Source of the DNA: Defluviitalea raffinosedens
Lineage (GTDB): Bacteria > Bacillota > Clostridia > Lachnospirales > Defluviitaleaceae
Direction: 5' to 3'
Length of the DNA stretch: 47,085 bases
Assembly: GCF_016908775.1 (NCBI RefSeq)
Contig: NZ_JAFBEP010000023.1
Span: 1-47,085 of the forward strand
Positions 1-7,217 of the stretch are shown here, piece by piece. How positions within the stretch are numbered: position 1 is the stretch's first letter; each line of letters starts with the position of its first letter. Under the pieces are notes generated by a model. The model did not search any database. It had not been told where the DNA came from and saw only the letters and a list, made by a program, of their open reading frames with translations. The position numbers and the translations under genes are program-made.

Positions 1-70
1 AGATAGGCTTAAGGTGAAAGCATGGTAACATGTTGAGCTGATAAGTACTAATAGGTCGAGGGCTTGACCT
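1..70 (+). rRNA. 23S rRNA, 3' end (partial)
   Basis: The first bases carry the conserved 3' tail of bacterial 23S rRNA (the stretch reading ACTAATAGGTCGAGGGCTTG near 48-67). Only the last 70 or so bases lie in the window, and the exact 3' end is approximate. The gene runs into a tRNA and the 5S gene, so this is the distal part of an rRNA operon. Confidence 0.93.
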
Positions 71-114
71 AAGAAAGCTTTAGCAGACAGTGTTTGGTTT
101 TGAAGGTATAATAT

Positions 115-186
115 GGCCCATTGGTCAAGCGGTTAAGACACCGCCCTTTCACGGCGGTAACAGGGGTTCGAGTCCCCTATGGGTCA
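115..186 (+). tRNA. tRNA-Glu (TTC)
   Basis: The acceptor arms GGCCCAT and ATGGGTC pair with one G-U. The anticodon stem CCGCC/GGCGG encloses the loop CTTTCAC, giving anticodon TTC. The T-arm GGGGTTCGAGTCCCC is standard. CCA is not encoded. It lies between 23S and 5S rRNA, an uncommon place for a tRNA. Confidence 0.96.
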
Positions 187-199
187 TGAATATATGATT

Positions 200-316
200 T
201 TCGGTGGCGATGCGTCTATGGGAAACACCCATACCCATACCGAACATGACGGTTAAGCCATAGACGGCTGATGGTACTTGGCGGGAGACTGCCTGGGAGA
301 GTAGGTGGCTGCCGAA
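200..316 (+). rRNA. 5S rRNA
   Basis: The start TCGGTGGCGAT and the end GTGGCTGCCGA pair as helix I. The internal CCATACCGAACATGACGG-like segment and the GGGAGACTGCCTGGGAGAGT segment are typical of bacterial 5S rRNA. Ends are accurate to a few bases. Confidence 0.95.
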
Positions 317-321
317 ATTAA

Positions 322-396
322 CGGGGTGTGGCTCAGCTTGGCTAGAGCGCTTGATTTGGGATCAAGAGGTCGCAGGTTCGAATCCTGTCACCCCGA
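322..396 (+). tRNA. tRNA-Pro (TGG)
   Basis: The acceptor arms CGGGGTG/CACCCCG pair fully. The anticodon stem CTTGA/TCAAG encloses TTTGGGA, giving anticodon TGG. The discriminator base is A and CCA is not encoded. It is the first tRNA after 5S. Confidence 0.96.
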
Positions 397-432
397 TTCA
401 AAGTATATATTACATATATTACCTTTAAGTAT

Positions 433-506
433 GTGCCTGTAGCTCAGCAGGATAGAGCAGTGGCCTTCTAAGCCACGTGTCCGGGGTTCGAATCCCTGCA
501 GGCACG
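433..506 (+). tRNA. tRNA-Arg (TCT)
   Basis: The acceptor arms GTGCCTG/CAGGCAC pair. The anticodon stem GTGGC/GCCAC encloses CTTCTAA, giving TCT, which reads AGA/AGG. The discriminator is G and CCA is not encoded. Confidence 0.96.
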
Positions 507-513
507 CTTATAT

Positions 514-588
<75 letters not shown>

Positions 589-610
589 CTGATTAATTAT
601 TTGGTAATGG

Positions 611-683
611 GGGCTACTAGCTCAGTCGGTAGAGCACTGGACTTTTAATCCAGGTGTCCCGGGTTCGAGTCCCGGGTAGCTCA
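611..683 (+). tRNA. tRNA-Lys (TTT)
   Basis: The acceptor arms GGGCTAC/GTAGCTC pair with one G-U. The anticodon stem CTGGA/TCCAG encloses CTTTTAA, giving TTT. The discriminator is A. CCA is not encoded. Confidence 0.96.
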
Positions 684-696
684 TATTTTAAAAAAT

Positions 697-768
697 GCGC
701 GAGTGGCTCAGTGGTGGAGCATCGCCTTGCCAAGGCGAGGGTCGCGGGTTCGAATCCCGTCTCGCGCT
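697..768 (+). tRNA. tRNA-Gly (GCC)
   Basis: The acceptor arms GCGCGAG/CTCGCGC pair fully. The anticodon stem TCGCC/GGCGA encloses TTGCCAA, giving GCC. The discriminator is T(U), as usual for bacterial tRNA-Gly. Confidence 0.96.
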
Positions 769-789
769 TTACAATTCAAAATTTAACAT

Positions 790-864
790 TGGGTAGTCGC
801 CAAGCGGTAAGGCACAGGACTTTGACTCCTGCATGCGAAGGTTCGAATCCTTCCTACCCAGCCA
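790..864 (+). tRNA. tRNA-Gln (TTG), CCA encoded
   Basis: The acceptor arms TGGGTAG/CTACCCA pair. The anticodon stem CAGGA/TCCTG encloses CTTTGAC, giving TTG. The discriminator G861 is followed by an encoded CCA (862-864), the only tRNA in this cluster with one. It is the last gene of the operon; a terminator begins two bases later. Confidence 0.96.
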
Positions 865-865
865 G

Positions 866-888
866 AGCACCTAAAAAGGTGCTTTTTT
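866..888 (+). terminator. terminator of the rrn/tRNA operon
   Basis: A 7-bp stem AGCACCT/AGGTGCT with an AAAA loop is followed by six T. It sits directly behind tRNA-Gln. Confidence 0.9.
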
Positions 889-909
889 ATTACATAGGAA
901 ATTCCTTCG
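881..909 (+). repeat. 29-bp terminator-tail repeat, copy 1
   Basis: These 29 bases, beginning at the last stem bases of the tRNA operon terminator and including ATAGGAAATTCCTTCG, recur without mismatch at 3968-3996 behind the rarA terminator. After one mismatch, four more bases agree. The two hairpins themselves differ. The core AGGAAATTCCT is palindromic. Confidence 0.8.
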
Positions 910-961
910 AATTTGATATACAATAAAAAGCCTTCCGGTTACATTTGAATATCAATATATA

Positions 962-1017
962 GAAAAAGCCAGATACTAAGTTTGCAGTATTGACTGTAAA
1001 CTGTAGTGCCTGGCTTT
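962..1017 (-). terminator. terminator of lysA
   Basis: On the minus strand, just behind the lysA stop, AAAGCCAG and CTGGCTTT form the base of a long hairpin. TTTGCAGT/ACTGTAAA pair near the loop with one G-U. A T-run follows on the minus strand. Confidence 0.75.
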
Positions 1018-1022
1018 TACTT

Positions 1023-2279
1023 TTAGACATTATAGCAGCGAATTAAATCTTCCAAAGTATCTCTTCTTCGGATTAATATATGGTCTCCGTTTTCTTTGAT
1101 GAGAACCTCGGCAGGACGAAGGCGATTATTATAATTTGAGCTCATTACATGGCCATAAGCGCCTGCGTCTAAAACGCCTAATAAATCTCCTTCAAAAATT
1201 TCTGGAAGTAATCTGTTTTTTGCAATGATATCTCCACTTTCACAAATATTTCCTACGATAATTACAGGTTCTTTTTTAGTTGATGGAAGATCAGAATTTC
1301 TATAAATTTCTATGTCATGGTGAGAATCATACATAATTGGCCTTTGCAAGACATTAAATCCTAAGTCTGTTCCGACATATTTGTTGTCATAATTTATTTT
1401 AATAGCATGAACTGTTCCTAATAGAACACCGCATTCAGCTGAAATATATCGACCGGGTTCAATTTTAAAGGTAATATTCTTTCCATAGGATTTTACCCAT
1501 TCATTTAAAATCGAATCCAGTTCTTTTCCCAGGGAGGATAAATCTAAACGCGCTTCATTTTCTTGTTTGTGATAAGGAATACCAAATCCTCCACCTAAAT
1601 CAACAAACTCAAGATCTTCAAAGTTTTCAGCTAAAGATAAGATAGATTTTATTCCTTGTATATATGCAGATCCTTCCATAAATAATGAACCTATGTGCTG
1701 ATTGATTCCTACCAATTTAAGATTATATTTTTTAAGAATTTCTTTCACTTGAGGAATGAAATTTGGATCAACACCGAATTTTGTTTCTTTTCCTCCTGTG
1801 ATTACTTTTTTATGGTGACCTGCGCCTACACCAGGATTGAAGCGAATCGCAACAGAGCCACCAGGATTGATTTTTCCAAATAGCTCTAATTGAGAAAGGG
1901 AATCTACACTTACAGTAATCTTTCTGTCAATGGCAAACTTCATTTCATCTGCGGATACATTATTGCTTATGAACAATATTTGCTCGGGTTTAAATCCTGC
2001 CTGTAATTCTAAAAATATCTCTCCCGGTGACATGGCGTCTACATTTAAACCTTCTTCAAGAGCAATTTTTAGGAGTTGTAAATTACTATTTGCCTTAACG
2101 GAATAGTTAACAGAAAAATTAGGATAAGATACGAGGTTTTTCATTTCTCTGCAACGTTCACGAAAAATTCGCTCATTATAAACATATAAAGGACTTCCAT
2201 ATTCTTCTATTAATTCAAATGGATCAGAATTGCCGAAAAAATTAAGGCTTTGCGTTACATTTGAATATACATACTGCAT
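1023..2279 (-). CDS. lysA: diaminopimelate decarboxylase
   Basis: This enzyme removes the D-carboxyl of meso-diaminopimelate to give lysine, the last step of lysine synthesis, in the cytoplasm. The 418-residue protein has the usual length. Seen in it: the PLP-binding lysine K62 in NYSVKANSN, the phosphate-binding GGGFGIPY, the EPGRYIS strand and the C-terminal CESGDI motif, which supplies the active-site cysteine of fold type III decarboxylases. A ribosome site AAAGGAG lies 7 bases before the ATG. The gene has its own promoter (TTGACA, 17 bp, TATAGT) and its own terminator, so it is monocistronic. No lysine riboswitch fits in the roughly 70-base leader. Meso-DAP and lysine specificity are inferred from family similarity; related decarboxylases act on other diamines, but the CESGD and EPGR motifs with this length favour LysA. 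Confidence 0.93.
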   Translation of the reverse strand: MQYVYSNVTQSLNFFGNSDPFELIEEYGSPLYVYNERIFRERCREMKNLVSYPNFSVNYSVKANSNLQLLKIALEEGLNVDAMSPGEIFLELQAGFKPEQILFISNNVSADEMKFAIDRKITVSVDSLSQLELFGKINPGGSVAIRFNPGVGAGHHKKVITGGKETKFGVDPNFIPQVKEILKKYNLKLVGINQHIGSLFMEGSAYIQGIKSILSLAENFEDLEFVDLGGGFGIPYHKQENEARLDLSSLGKELDSILNEWVKSYGKNITFKIEPGRYISAECGVLLGTVHAIKINYDNKYVGTDLGFNVLQRPIMYDSHHDIEIYRNSDLPSTKKEPVIIVGNICESGDIIAKNRLLPEIFEGDLLGVLDAGAYGHVMSSNYNNRLRPAEVLIKENGDHILIRRRDTLEDLIRCYNV

Positions 2280-2354
2280 TTTAAAACTCCTTTCAAAAAA
2301 TCTTTTAGCTGTATATGTTTTATGCGGCTTTAAACAAATTACTCGTATTTTAAG

Positions 2355-2383
2355 ACTATATTATTTTTGATAATAGTTGTCAA
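2355..2383 (-). promoter_or_regulatory. lysA promoter
   Basis: On the minus strand a perfect TTGACA (2383-2378) is followed by 17 bp and TATAGT (2360-2355), a near-consensus sigma-A promoter. It would start lysA mRNA near 2348 with a leader of about 70 bases. Confidence 0.75.
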
Positions 2384-2459
2384 GTATTTCGATGCAATTT
2401 ATAGATTTTTGTTACAATTGCAAGAAAATATATTGGTAATTCATCATATAGAATTCTTT

Positions 2460-2488
2460 TTGACATACTTTTTTATTACAAGGATAAT
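2460..2488 (+). promoter_or_regulatory. rarA promoter
   Basis: TTGACA at 2460-2465, a 17-bp spacer and GATAAT at 2483-2488 form a near-consensus sigma-A promoter about 90 bases before the rarA start. Confidence 0.7.
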
Positions 2489-2582
2489 CTGGATTCTTTC
2501 TTATAGTACATTTTCTTTTTTTATTATATAATACATAATACGAGATAATAGAAGATTGAAACACTATTAGGAGTGAAGAAAT

Positions 2583-3908
2583 TTGGATATTTTTGAATAT
2601 ACCCGACAAAAAACAATGAAAAATGAATCTCCTTTAGCGGCAAGGATGAGACCTGCAACTTTGGAGGAGTTTGAGGGGCAAGAACATATTATAGGAAAGG
2701 ACAAACTTCTTTATAGGGCAATTAAGGCTGATCAATTAAGTTCAATTATTTTTTACGGTCCTCCCGGAACTGGTAAGACGACTCTGGCAAAAATCATTGC
2801 AAATACTACAAAATCTGAATTTTGTCAACTGAATGCAACTACATCGGGAAAAAAAGAAATTACTGAAGTAGTGGAAGAAGCAAAGACTCGATTAGGCATG
2901 ACTGCCAAAAAAACAATTCTGTTTATAGATGAAATTCATCGCTTTAATAAGGCACAGCAGGATGCTTTGCTTCCCCATGTGGAAGATGGAACAATTATTC
3001 TTATTGGAGCAACAACAGAAAACCCTTATTTCGAAGTGAATAAGGCATTGGTATCCAGGTCAAGAATATTTGAGCTTAAACCTTTATCTCAGCAAAATAT
3101 TAAAAATTTAATTCTTAGAGCATTGAAAGATGAGAAAAAAGGGCTGGGTAGTTTCAATGCAGATATTACTGACGAAGCATTGGAATTTTTAGCTGATATG
3201 GCTAATGGTGATGCAAGAGCGGCGATTAATGCCATAGAATTAGGAGTACTTACAACACAACCTTCCGAAGATGGGAAAATTCATATTACTTTGGAAGTAG
3301 CACAGGAATGTATTCAAAGAAGAGCGCTCAATTACGATAAAGATGGGGACAATCATTATGACACCATATCTGCTTTTATAAAAAGTATGAGAGGTTCTGA
3401 TCCTGATGCTGCTGTTTATTATTTGGCCAGAATGCTTTATGCTGGAGAAGATCCAAAATTTATAGCCAGAAGAATTATCATATGTGCTGCAGAAGATGTT
3501 GGAAATGCAGATCCTAATGCATTGCAGGTAGCTGTCGCCGCAGCACAGGCAGTCGATTTTATCGGTATGCCTGAAGGAAGGATCATATTAGCACAGGCAG
3601 CTATATATGTTGCTTGCGCTCCGAAGAGCAATGGAGCCATTGTGGCTATAGATGCAGCACTGGAAGATGTTAAAAATATCAGGATTAAGGGTATCCCCTC
3701 TCATTTAAGAGATGCTCATTACCCGGGAGCTAAAGAATTAGGCCATGGGGCAGGATATAAATATGCACATGCATACCCAGGAAATTATGTCAGTCAGCAA
3801 TATCTTCCGGATGAACTTCTGGATCGCGTGTATTACATTCCGACAGATAACGGATATGAAGCTGTTATCAAAAGTATTCAAGCTTCAAGGAATTCCGCCC
3901 AGTTTTAA
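2583..3908 (+). CDS. rarA: replication-associated recombination protein A (RarA/MgsA)
   Basis: This is a clamp-loader-like AAA+ ATPase that acts at stalled replication forks. The 441-residue protein shows the Walker A motif GPPGTGKT at 59-66, the Walker B motif ILFIDEIHRFN around 112-122, and a sensor segment ATTENPYFEVN; the MgsA C-terminal tetramerisation half (ARMLYAGEDPKFIARRI) follows. Length and motif order match the family. I chose the TTG at 2583 because AGGAG lies 9 bases upstream and the residues that follow are the family N-terminus; the first in-frame ATG, 33 bases later, has no ribosome site. It is monocistronic, with its own promoter and terminator. The function is from family knowledge. 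Confidence 0.94.
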   Translation: MDIFEYTRQKTMKNESPLAARMRPATLEEFEGQEHIIGKDKLLYRAIKADQLSSIIFYGPPGTGKTTLAKIIANTTKSEFCQLNATTSGKKEITEVVEEAKTRLGMTAKKTILFIDEIHRFNKAQQDALLPHVEDGTIILIGATTENPYFEVNKALVSRSRIFELKPLSQQNIKNLILRALKDEKKGLGSFNADITDEALEFLADMANGDARAAINAIELGVLTTQPSEDGKIHITLEVAQECIQRRALNYDKDGDNHYDTISAFIKSMRGSDPDAAVYYLARMLYAGEDPKFIARRIIICAAEDVGNADPNALQVAVAAAQAVDFIGMPEGRIILAQAAIYVACAPKSNGAIVAIDAALEDVKNIRIKGIPSHLRDAHYPGAKELGHGAGYKYAHAYPGNYVSQQYLPDELLDRVYYIPTDNGYEAVIKSIQASRNSAQF

Positions 3909-3949
3909 TGATTCGCAAAAAAGCCCGGAAATGATCCACTAAATATTAC

Positions 3950-3976
3950 AGCGCCTCGTCTATAGGCGCTTTTTTA
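3950..3976 (+). terminator. terminator of rarA
   Basis: A 7-bp stem AGCGCCT/AGGCGCT (3950-3956, 3964-3970) with loop CGTCTAT runs into six T. Confidence 0.88.
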
Positions 3977-3996
3977 TTACATAGGAAATTCCTTCG
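3968..3996 (+). repeat. 29-bp terminator-tail repeat, copy 2
   Basis: Identical to 881-909. It starts inside the terminator stem and continues through the T-run into ATAGGAAATTCCTTCG. A perfect 15-base palindrome CCAAAAGTCTTTTGG follows at 4008-4022, and is not present behind copy 1. Confidence 0.8.
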
Positions 3997-4059
3997 GATT
4001 TCTTGTCCCAAAAGTCTTTTGGCAGAATGGAAACTTACCCGTATTGCAGTTTGTCGGTT

Positions 4060-4089
4060 TTGTCATAATATTGTTTTTTACATTATTAT
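4060..4089 (+). promoter_or_regulatory. possible promoter of the small Asn-rich gene
   Basis: TTGTCA (4060-4065), 18 bp and TATTAT (4084-4089) are a fair sigma-A match about 75 bases before the small gene. I saw no clear sigma-G or sigma-F pattern here. Confidence 0.35.
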
Positions 4090-4164
4090 CCAGATATATA
4101 TTTATATTTTATGTAAATACTAATGGCGTAACAAATAATTAATATTTTAAGGAGGATTCATTAA

Positions 4165-4302
4165 ATGGCAAAAAACAATAATAACAAAAATAACAATGAA
4201 AACAGAAACAATAACGACAATTTAGATTTTGCAAATGAATTGGTTCCTGAAAACGAAAAAAATAACAAAAACAATAAAGACAAAACTAACAAAACAAAAT
4301 AG
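4165..4302 (+). CDS. small asparagine/lysine-rich protein, function unknown
   Basis: This open frame encodes 45 residues beginning MAKNNNNKNNNENRNNNDN. An AAGGAGG ribosome site lies 8 bases before the ATG, and a 12-bp-stem terminator lies 24 bases after the stop, so it looks like a real one-gene transcript. About half of the residues are Asn or Lys; the only non-repetitive part is a central LDFANELVPENE. There is no cysteine, no signal peptide and no membrane segment. The composition and size resemble small acid-soluble spore proteins and other minor spore-core proteins, and the ANEL segment loosely recalls the F-A-x-E motif of gamma-type SASPs. That assignment is only a guess. I do not recognise a family. 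Confidence 0.6.
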   Translation: MAKNNNNKNNNENRNNNDNLDFANELVPENEKNNKNNKDKTNKTK

Positions 4303-4325
4303 TAAGATCTGTTAGGATTACAATC

Positions 4326-4354
4326 AAAATCCCCATGTTTTCATGGGGATTTTT
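4326..4354 (+). terminator. terminator of the small Asn-rich gene
   Basis: A 12-bp perfect stem AAAATCCCCATG/CATGGGGATTTT with a TTTT loop, ending in T-rich sequence. Confidence 0.85.
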
Positions 4355-4368
4355 GCTGTAATAATGTA

Positions 4369-4397
4369 TTGACGGACATAAAAAAGTAATATATACT
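4369..4397 (+). promoter_or_regulatory. copA-copZ promoter
   Basis: TTGACG (4369-4374), 17 bp and TATACT (4392-4397) form a strong sigma-A promoter. Transcription would start near 4404, at the edge of the palindrome at 4405-4421. Confidence 0.75.
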
Positions 4398-4404
4398 AAA
4401 AGAA

Positions 4405-4421
4405 CCCCACCCAGGGTGGGG
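4405..4421 (+). promoter_or_regulatory. GC-rich palindrome, probable copper-responsive operator
   Basis: CCCCACCC-A-GGGTGGGG is a perfect 17-base palindrome in an AT-rich region, placed at the transcription start and before the copA ribosome site. G-tract palindromes of this kind are typical of CsoR/RcnR-family operators, and copA-copZ is the classic CsoR target. No csoR gene is in the window, so the regulator is inferred. Confidence 0.55.
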
Positions 4422-4439
4422 ATAGAAGGAGGTGTTAAG

Positions 4440-6908
4440 ATGGTAAAAAAGCAATTTGAAATCTCTGGTATGACTTGTGCAGCTTGTGCCAGAGCTGTTG
4501 AAAGAAGTGTAAAAAAACTAAACGGCGTAATAGAAGCAGGGGTTAATTTAGCTTCTGAAAGATTGAACATAGAATATGATGAAGAAAAACTGGATATATA
4601 TCAGATTATACAAGCTGTAGAAAAAGCAGGATATAAGGCTAAAGAGCATACAGAAGTTAAGGAAGTCCATTTACCTATAGCCGGAATGACTTGTGCAGCC
4701 TGTGTCAGGGCAGTAGAACGCTCTCTTAAAAAGTTGGACGGAATAGAGAGTGTCAGTGTGAATCTTGCTACTGAAACCGCTGCGATAAAATATAATCCTT
4801 TTCAATTGAGACTTTCAGATATAAAGGAAGCAATCATTAAGGCAGGGTATCAACCCTTGGAGTCAAAAACGGAAAATCAGACGGACAATGAAAAAGACCG
4901 AAAGGAAAAGGAAATAAAGAGATTGTGGCATCAATTTACTTTATCCGCAGTATTTGCAATTCCTCTCCTTTATATAGCCATGGGACATATGGTCGGTGCT
5001 CCCTTGCCGGCTTTCCTGACAGGACATCATAATGCGTTAAATTTTGCGTTGATTCAATTAATTTTGACCATTCCTATCGTTATTGCAGGACGCAAATTTT
5101 ACACCGTAGGTTTCAGAACATTATTTAAAGGAGCTCCGAATATGGACTCGTTAATTGCATTAGGAACCAGCGCAGCAATTCTTTATGGCTTGTTTGCAGT
5201 ATATAAAATCATTACAGGAACTCCCCATGAAGTTGAAGCTTATTCTATGGATTTATATTTTGAATCGGCTGGTGTCATTATTACACTCATTTCTTTGGGA
5301 AAATATCTCGAAGCTGTGGCGAAAGGGAGAACATCTGAGGCGATTAAAAAATTAATGGGGCTTGCGCCTAAAACAGCTGTTTTGATTAAAGAAGGAAAGG
5401 AAATAGAAATTCCTATTGAAGAGGTACAGGTTGGAGATATATTATTGGTTAAACCAGGACAGAAAATTCCGGTAGACGGTGAAGTTATTAAGGGAAATAC
5501 TTCCGTGGATGAATCCATGCTGACCGGAGAAAGTATTCCTGTAGAGAAAAAAGAAGGCGATCAAGTTATAGGTGCCAGTATTAACAAAACAGGATCTATA
5601 CAGTTTAGAGCTACTAAAGTTGGAAAAGATACAGTTTTGTCTCAAATTGTGAAGCTGGTAGAAGAGGCTCAAGGATCAAAAGCTCCTATTGCTAGGCTTG
5701 CAGATATTATCAGTGGTTATTTTGTGCCAATAGTATTGATTATAGCATTCATATCAGGGGCAGCGTGGTACTTTACTGGCCATTCTCTTATATTTTCACT
5801 TACGATGTTGATTTCCGTATTGGTGATTGCCTGTCCATGTGCATTGGGATTGGCAACGCCAACAGCGATTATGGTTGGGACCGGTAAAGGAGCAGAATAT
5901 GGAGTTTTGATCAAAAGTGGAACAGCTCTTGAAACCGCTCATAAGGTGCACACCATTGTTTTTGATAAAACAGGCACTATTACAGAAGGCAGACCTGAGG
6001 TGACGGATATTATTACTGCGAATGGAATAAGCGAAGAAGAAATTCTTTCTTTGGCAGCATCTGCAGAAAAAGGATCTGAGCATCCACTAGGGGAATCGAT
6101 TATAAGGGCGGCGGAGAATAAGGGAATTATGTTACAAGATATGGAGACATTTAATGCGATTCCTGGCCACGGAATAGAAGTAACGATAGAAGGAAGGCAA
6201 GTAATCCTTGGCAATAAAAAACTCATGGATGACCGAAATGTGAATATCCGAGAATTTGAAACAGTATCTGATCGATTGGCTATGGAAGGGAAAACCCCTA
6301 TGTACGTAGCAGAAGGGAACAGGCTGCTTGGAATCATTGCGGTGGCCGATGTGGTAAAAGAAAATAGTGCAAAGGCAATTAAAAAACTTCATGATCTGGG
6401 CATCGAAGTTGCTATGATTACAGGAGATCATAGAAGAACTGCTGAGGCCATAGCCAGAAAGGTTGGCATTGACAGGGTATTTGCTGAAGTTTTGCCAGAA
6501 GATAAAGCCAATGAAGTTAAAAAATTGCAGGAAGAAGGAAAAAAGGTTGCAATGGTTGGAGACGGGATTAATGATGCTCCTGCCTTGGCTCAGGCTGATG
6601 TTGGTATTGCCATTGGTTCTGGTACAGATATTGCAATGGAATCCGCAGACATTGTATTGATGAAAAGCGATTTGCTGGATGTAGTTACTGCTCTTCAATT
6701 AAGCAGAAGTACAATAACAAATATTAAGCAAAACTTATTTTGGGCATTTTTCTATAATAGTGCAGGAATTCCTTTGGCAGCAGGAGTATTTTACGCCTTT
6801 GGAGGACCAAAACTTAATCCTATGTTTGCCGCAGCAGCCATGAGTTTTAGCTCTGTTTCTGTACTTTTAAATGCCCTTCGACTGAAGAAATTTAAGCCAG
6901 CTAAGTAA
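4440..6908 (+). CDS. copA: copper-translocating P1B-type ATPase
   Basis: This membrane pump exports Cu(I) using ATP. The 822-residue protein has two N-terminal heavy-metal domains, each with GMTCAAC (cysteines 13/16 and 86/89), membrane helices from about 165, the actuator motif TGES (362-365), the Cu(I)-binding CPC (465-467) in the sixth helix, the phosphorylation motif DKTGT (509-513), the nucleotide-domain segment GSEHPLGE and the hinge [11 protein letters not shown] with two CxxC domains fits CopA and not the zinc or cadmium pumps. The ATG at 4440 sits 7 bases behind AGGAGG; the in-frame GTG at 4416 lies inside the palindrome and has no ribosome site. copZ follows 50 bases later, giving a pump and chaperone pair. 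Copper control is inferred from the operator-like palindrome. Confidence 0.95.
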   Translation: MVKKQFEISGMTCAACARAVERSVKKLNGVIEAGVNLASERLNIEYDEEKLDIYQIIQAVEKAGYKAKEHTEVKEVHLPIAGMTCAACVRAVERSLKKLDGIESVSVNLATETAAIKYNPFQLRLSDIKEAIIKAGYQPLESKTENQTDNEKDRKEKEIKRLWHQFTLSAVFAIPLLYIAMGHMVGAPLPAFLTGHHNALNFALIQLILTIPIVIAGRKFYTVGFRTLFKGAPNMDSLIALGTSAAILYGLFAVYKIITGTPHEVEAYSMDLYFESAGVIITLISLGKYLEAVAKGRTSEAIKKLMGLAPKTAVLIKEGKEIEIPIEEVQVGDILLVKPGQKIPVDGEVIKGNTSVDESMLTGESIPVEKKEGDQVIGASINKTGSIQFRATKVGKDTVLSQIVKLVEEAQGSKAPIARLADIISGYFVPIVLIIAFISGAAWYFTGHSLIFSLTMLISVLVIACPCALGLATPTAIMVGTGKGAEYGVLIKSGTALETAHKVHTIVFDKTGTITEGRPEVTDIITANGISEEEILSLAASAEKGSEHPLGESIIRAAENKGIMLQDMETFNAIPGHGIEVTIEGRQVILGNKKLMDDRNVNIREFETVSDRLAMEGKTPMYVAEGNRLLGIIAVADVVKENSAKAIKKLHDLGIEVAMITGDHRRTAEAIARKVGIDRVFAEVLPEDKANEVKKLQEEGKKVAMVGDGINDAPALAQADVGIAIGSGTDIAMESADIVLMKSDLLDVVTALQLSRSTITNIKQNLFWAFFYNSAGIPLAAGVFYAFGGPKLNPMFAAAAMSFSSVSVLLNALRLKKFKPAK

Positions 6909-6958
6909 ATCTTATGATTTATAGATTTATAATAAATTAAATAATGGAGGCGTATATA

Positions 6959-7177
6959 ATGAAGAAAAAACTTTATATTGAAGGTATGAGCTGTGAACAC
7001 TGTGTGAAACATGTAAAAGATGCCTTAAGTGAAATCCCTGGGGTCGGTACTGTAGAAGTAGATCTAAAAAATAAATATGCAATCGTTGAATCAACAGCTG
7101 AGATTTCTGATGAGACATTAAAGAATGCCGTAGTTGAAGAAGCTGGGTATGAGCTTATAAAAATTGAGAATCTATAG
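6959..7177 (+). CDS. copZ: copper chaperone CopZ
   Basis: This 72-residue single heavy-metal-associated domain carries Cu(I) in the cytoplasm and hands it to the N-terminal domains of CopA. The metal site is GMSCEHC near the N-terminus; the beta-alpha-beta pattern (VEVDLKNKYAIVE) matches the ferredoxin-like fold. I chose the ATG at 6959, 8 bases behind GGAGG; an in-frame ATG at 6944 overlaps that ribosome site and is unlikely. It is co-transcribed with copA and ends at a hairpin shared with the convergent spoVB gene. The E-H between the cysteines differs from the A-A of the CopA domains, as is common in soluble chaperones. Confidence 0.92.
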   Translation: MKKKLYIEGMSCEHCVKHVKDALSEIPGVGTVEVDLKNKYAIVESTAEISDETLKNAVVEEAGYELIKIENL

Positions 7178-7180
7178 ATG

Positions 7181-7217
7181 AATAACCCTCGAGGATCTTA
7201 TGTCCAAGAGGGTTATT
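7181..7217. terminator. bidirectional terminator between copZ and spoVB
   Basis: The arms AATAACCCTC and GAGGGTTATT pair over 10 bp. The hairpin lies 4 bases after the copZ stop and overlaps the stop codon of the convergent spoVB gene by two bases. T-runs are short on both sides. Confidence 0.6.

Larger units (their letters stand above)
2280..2582. other. divergent lysA/rarA intergenic region
   Basis: These 303 bases hold a promoter for each flanking gene, described separately, and no open frame with a ribosome site. The sequence between the promoters is very AT-rich. A second TATAAT at 2527-2532 has no good -35. Confidence 0.6.

Noticed and set aside
654-926. An open frame running through tRNA-Lys, tRNA-Gly and tRNA-Gln
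   Set aside because: It only translates tRNA genes and has no ribosome site.
938-2268. A 15-base match GTTACATTTGAATAT at 938-952 and 2254-2268, the second inside the lysA start region
   Set aside because: One such AT-rich match is expected by chance in 47 kb, and the flanks do not align.
2280-2348. Possible lysine riboswitch in the lysA leader
   Set aside because: The leader from the predicted start is only about 70 bases, far too short for an L-box, and shows no matching helices.
4326-4354. Stem AAAATCCCCATG/CATGGGGATTTT considered as a copper operator
   Set aside because: It lies before the copA promoter, directly behind the small gene, and ends in a T-run, so it is a terminator.
5939-6698. 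Long antisense open frames inside copA (132 and 188 codons)
   Set aside because: They have no ribosome sites and mirror the codon bias of copA; copA itself has all family motifs.
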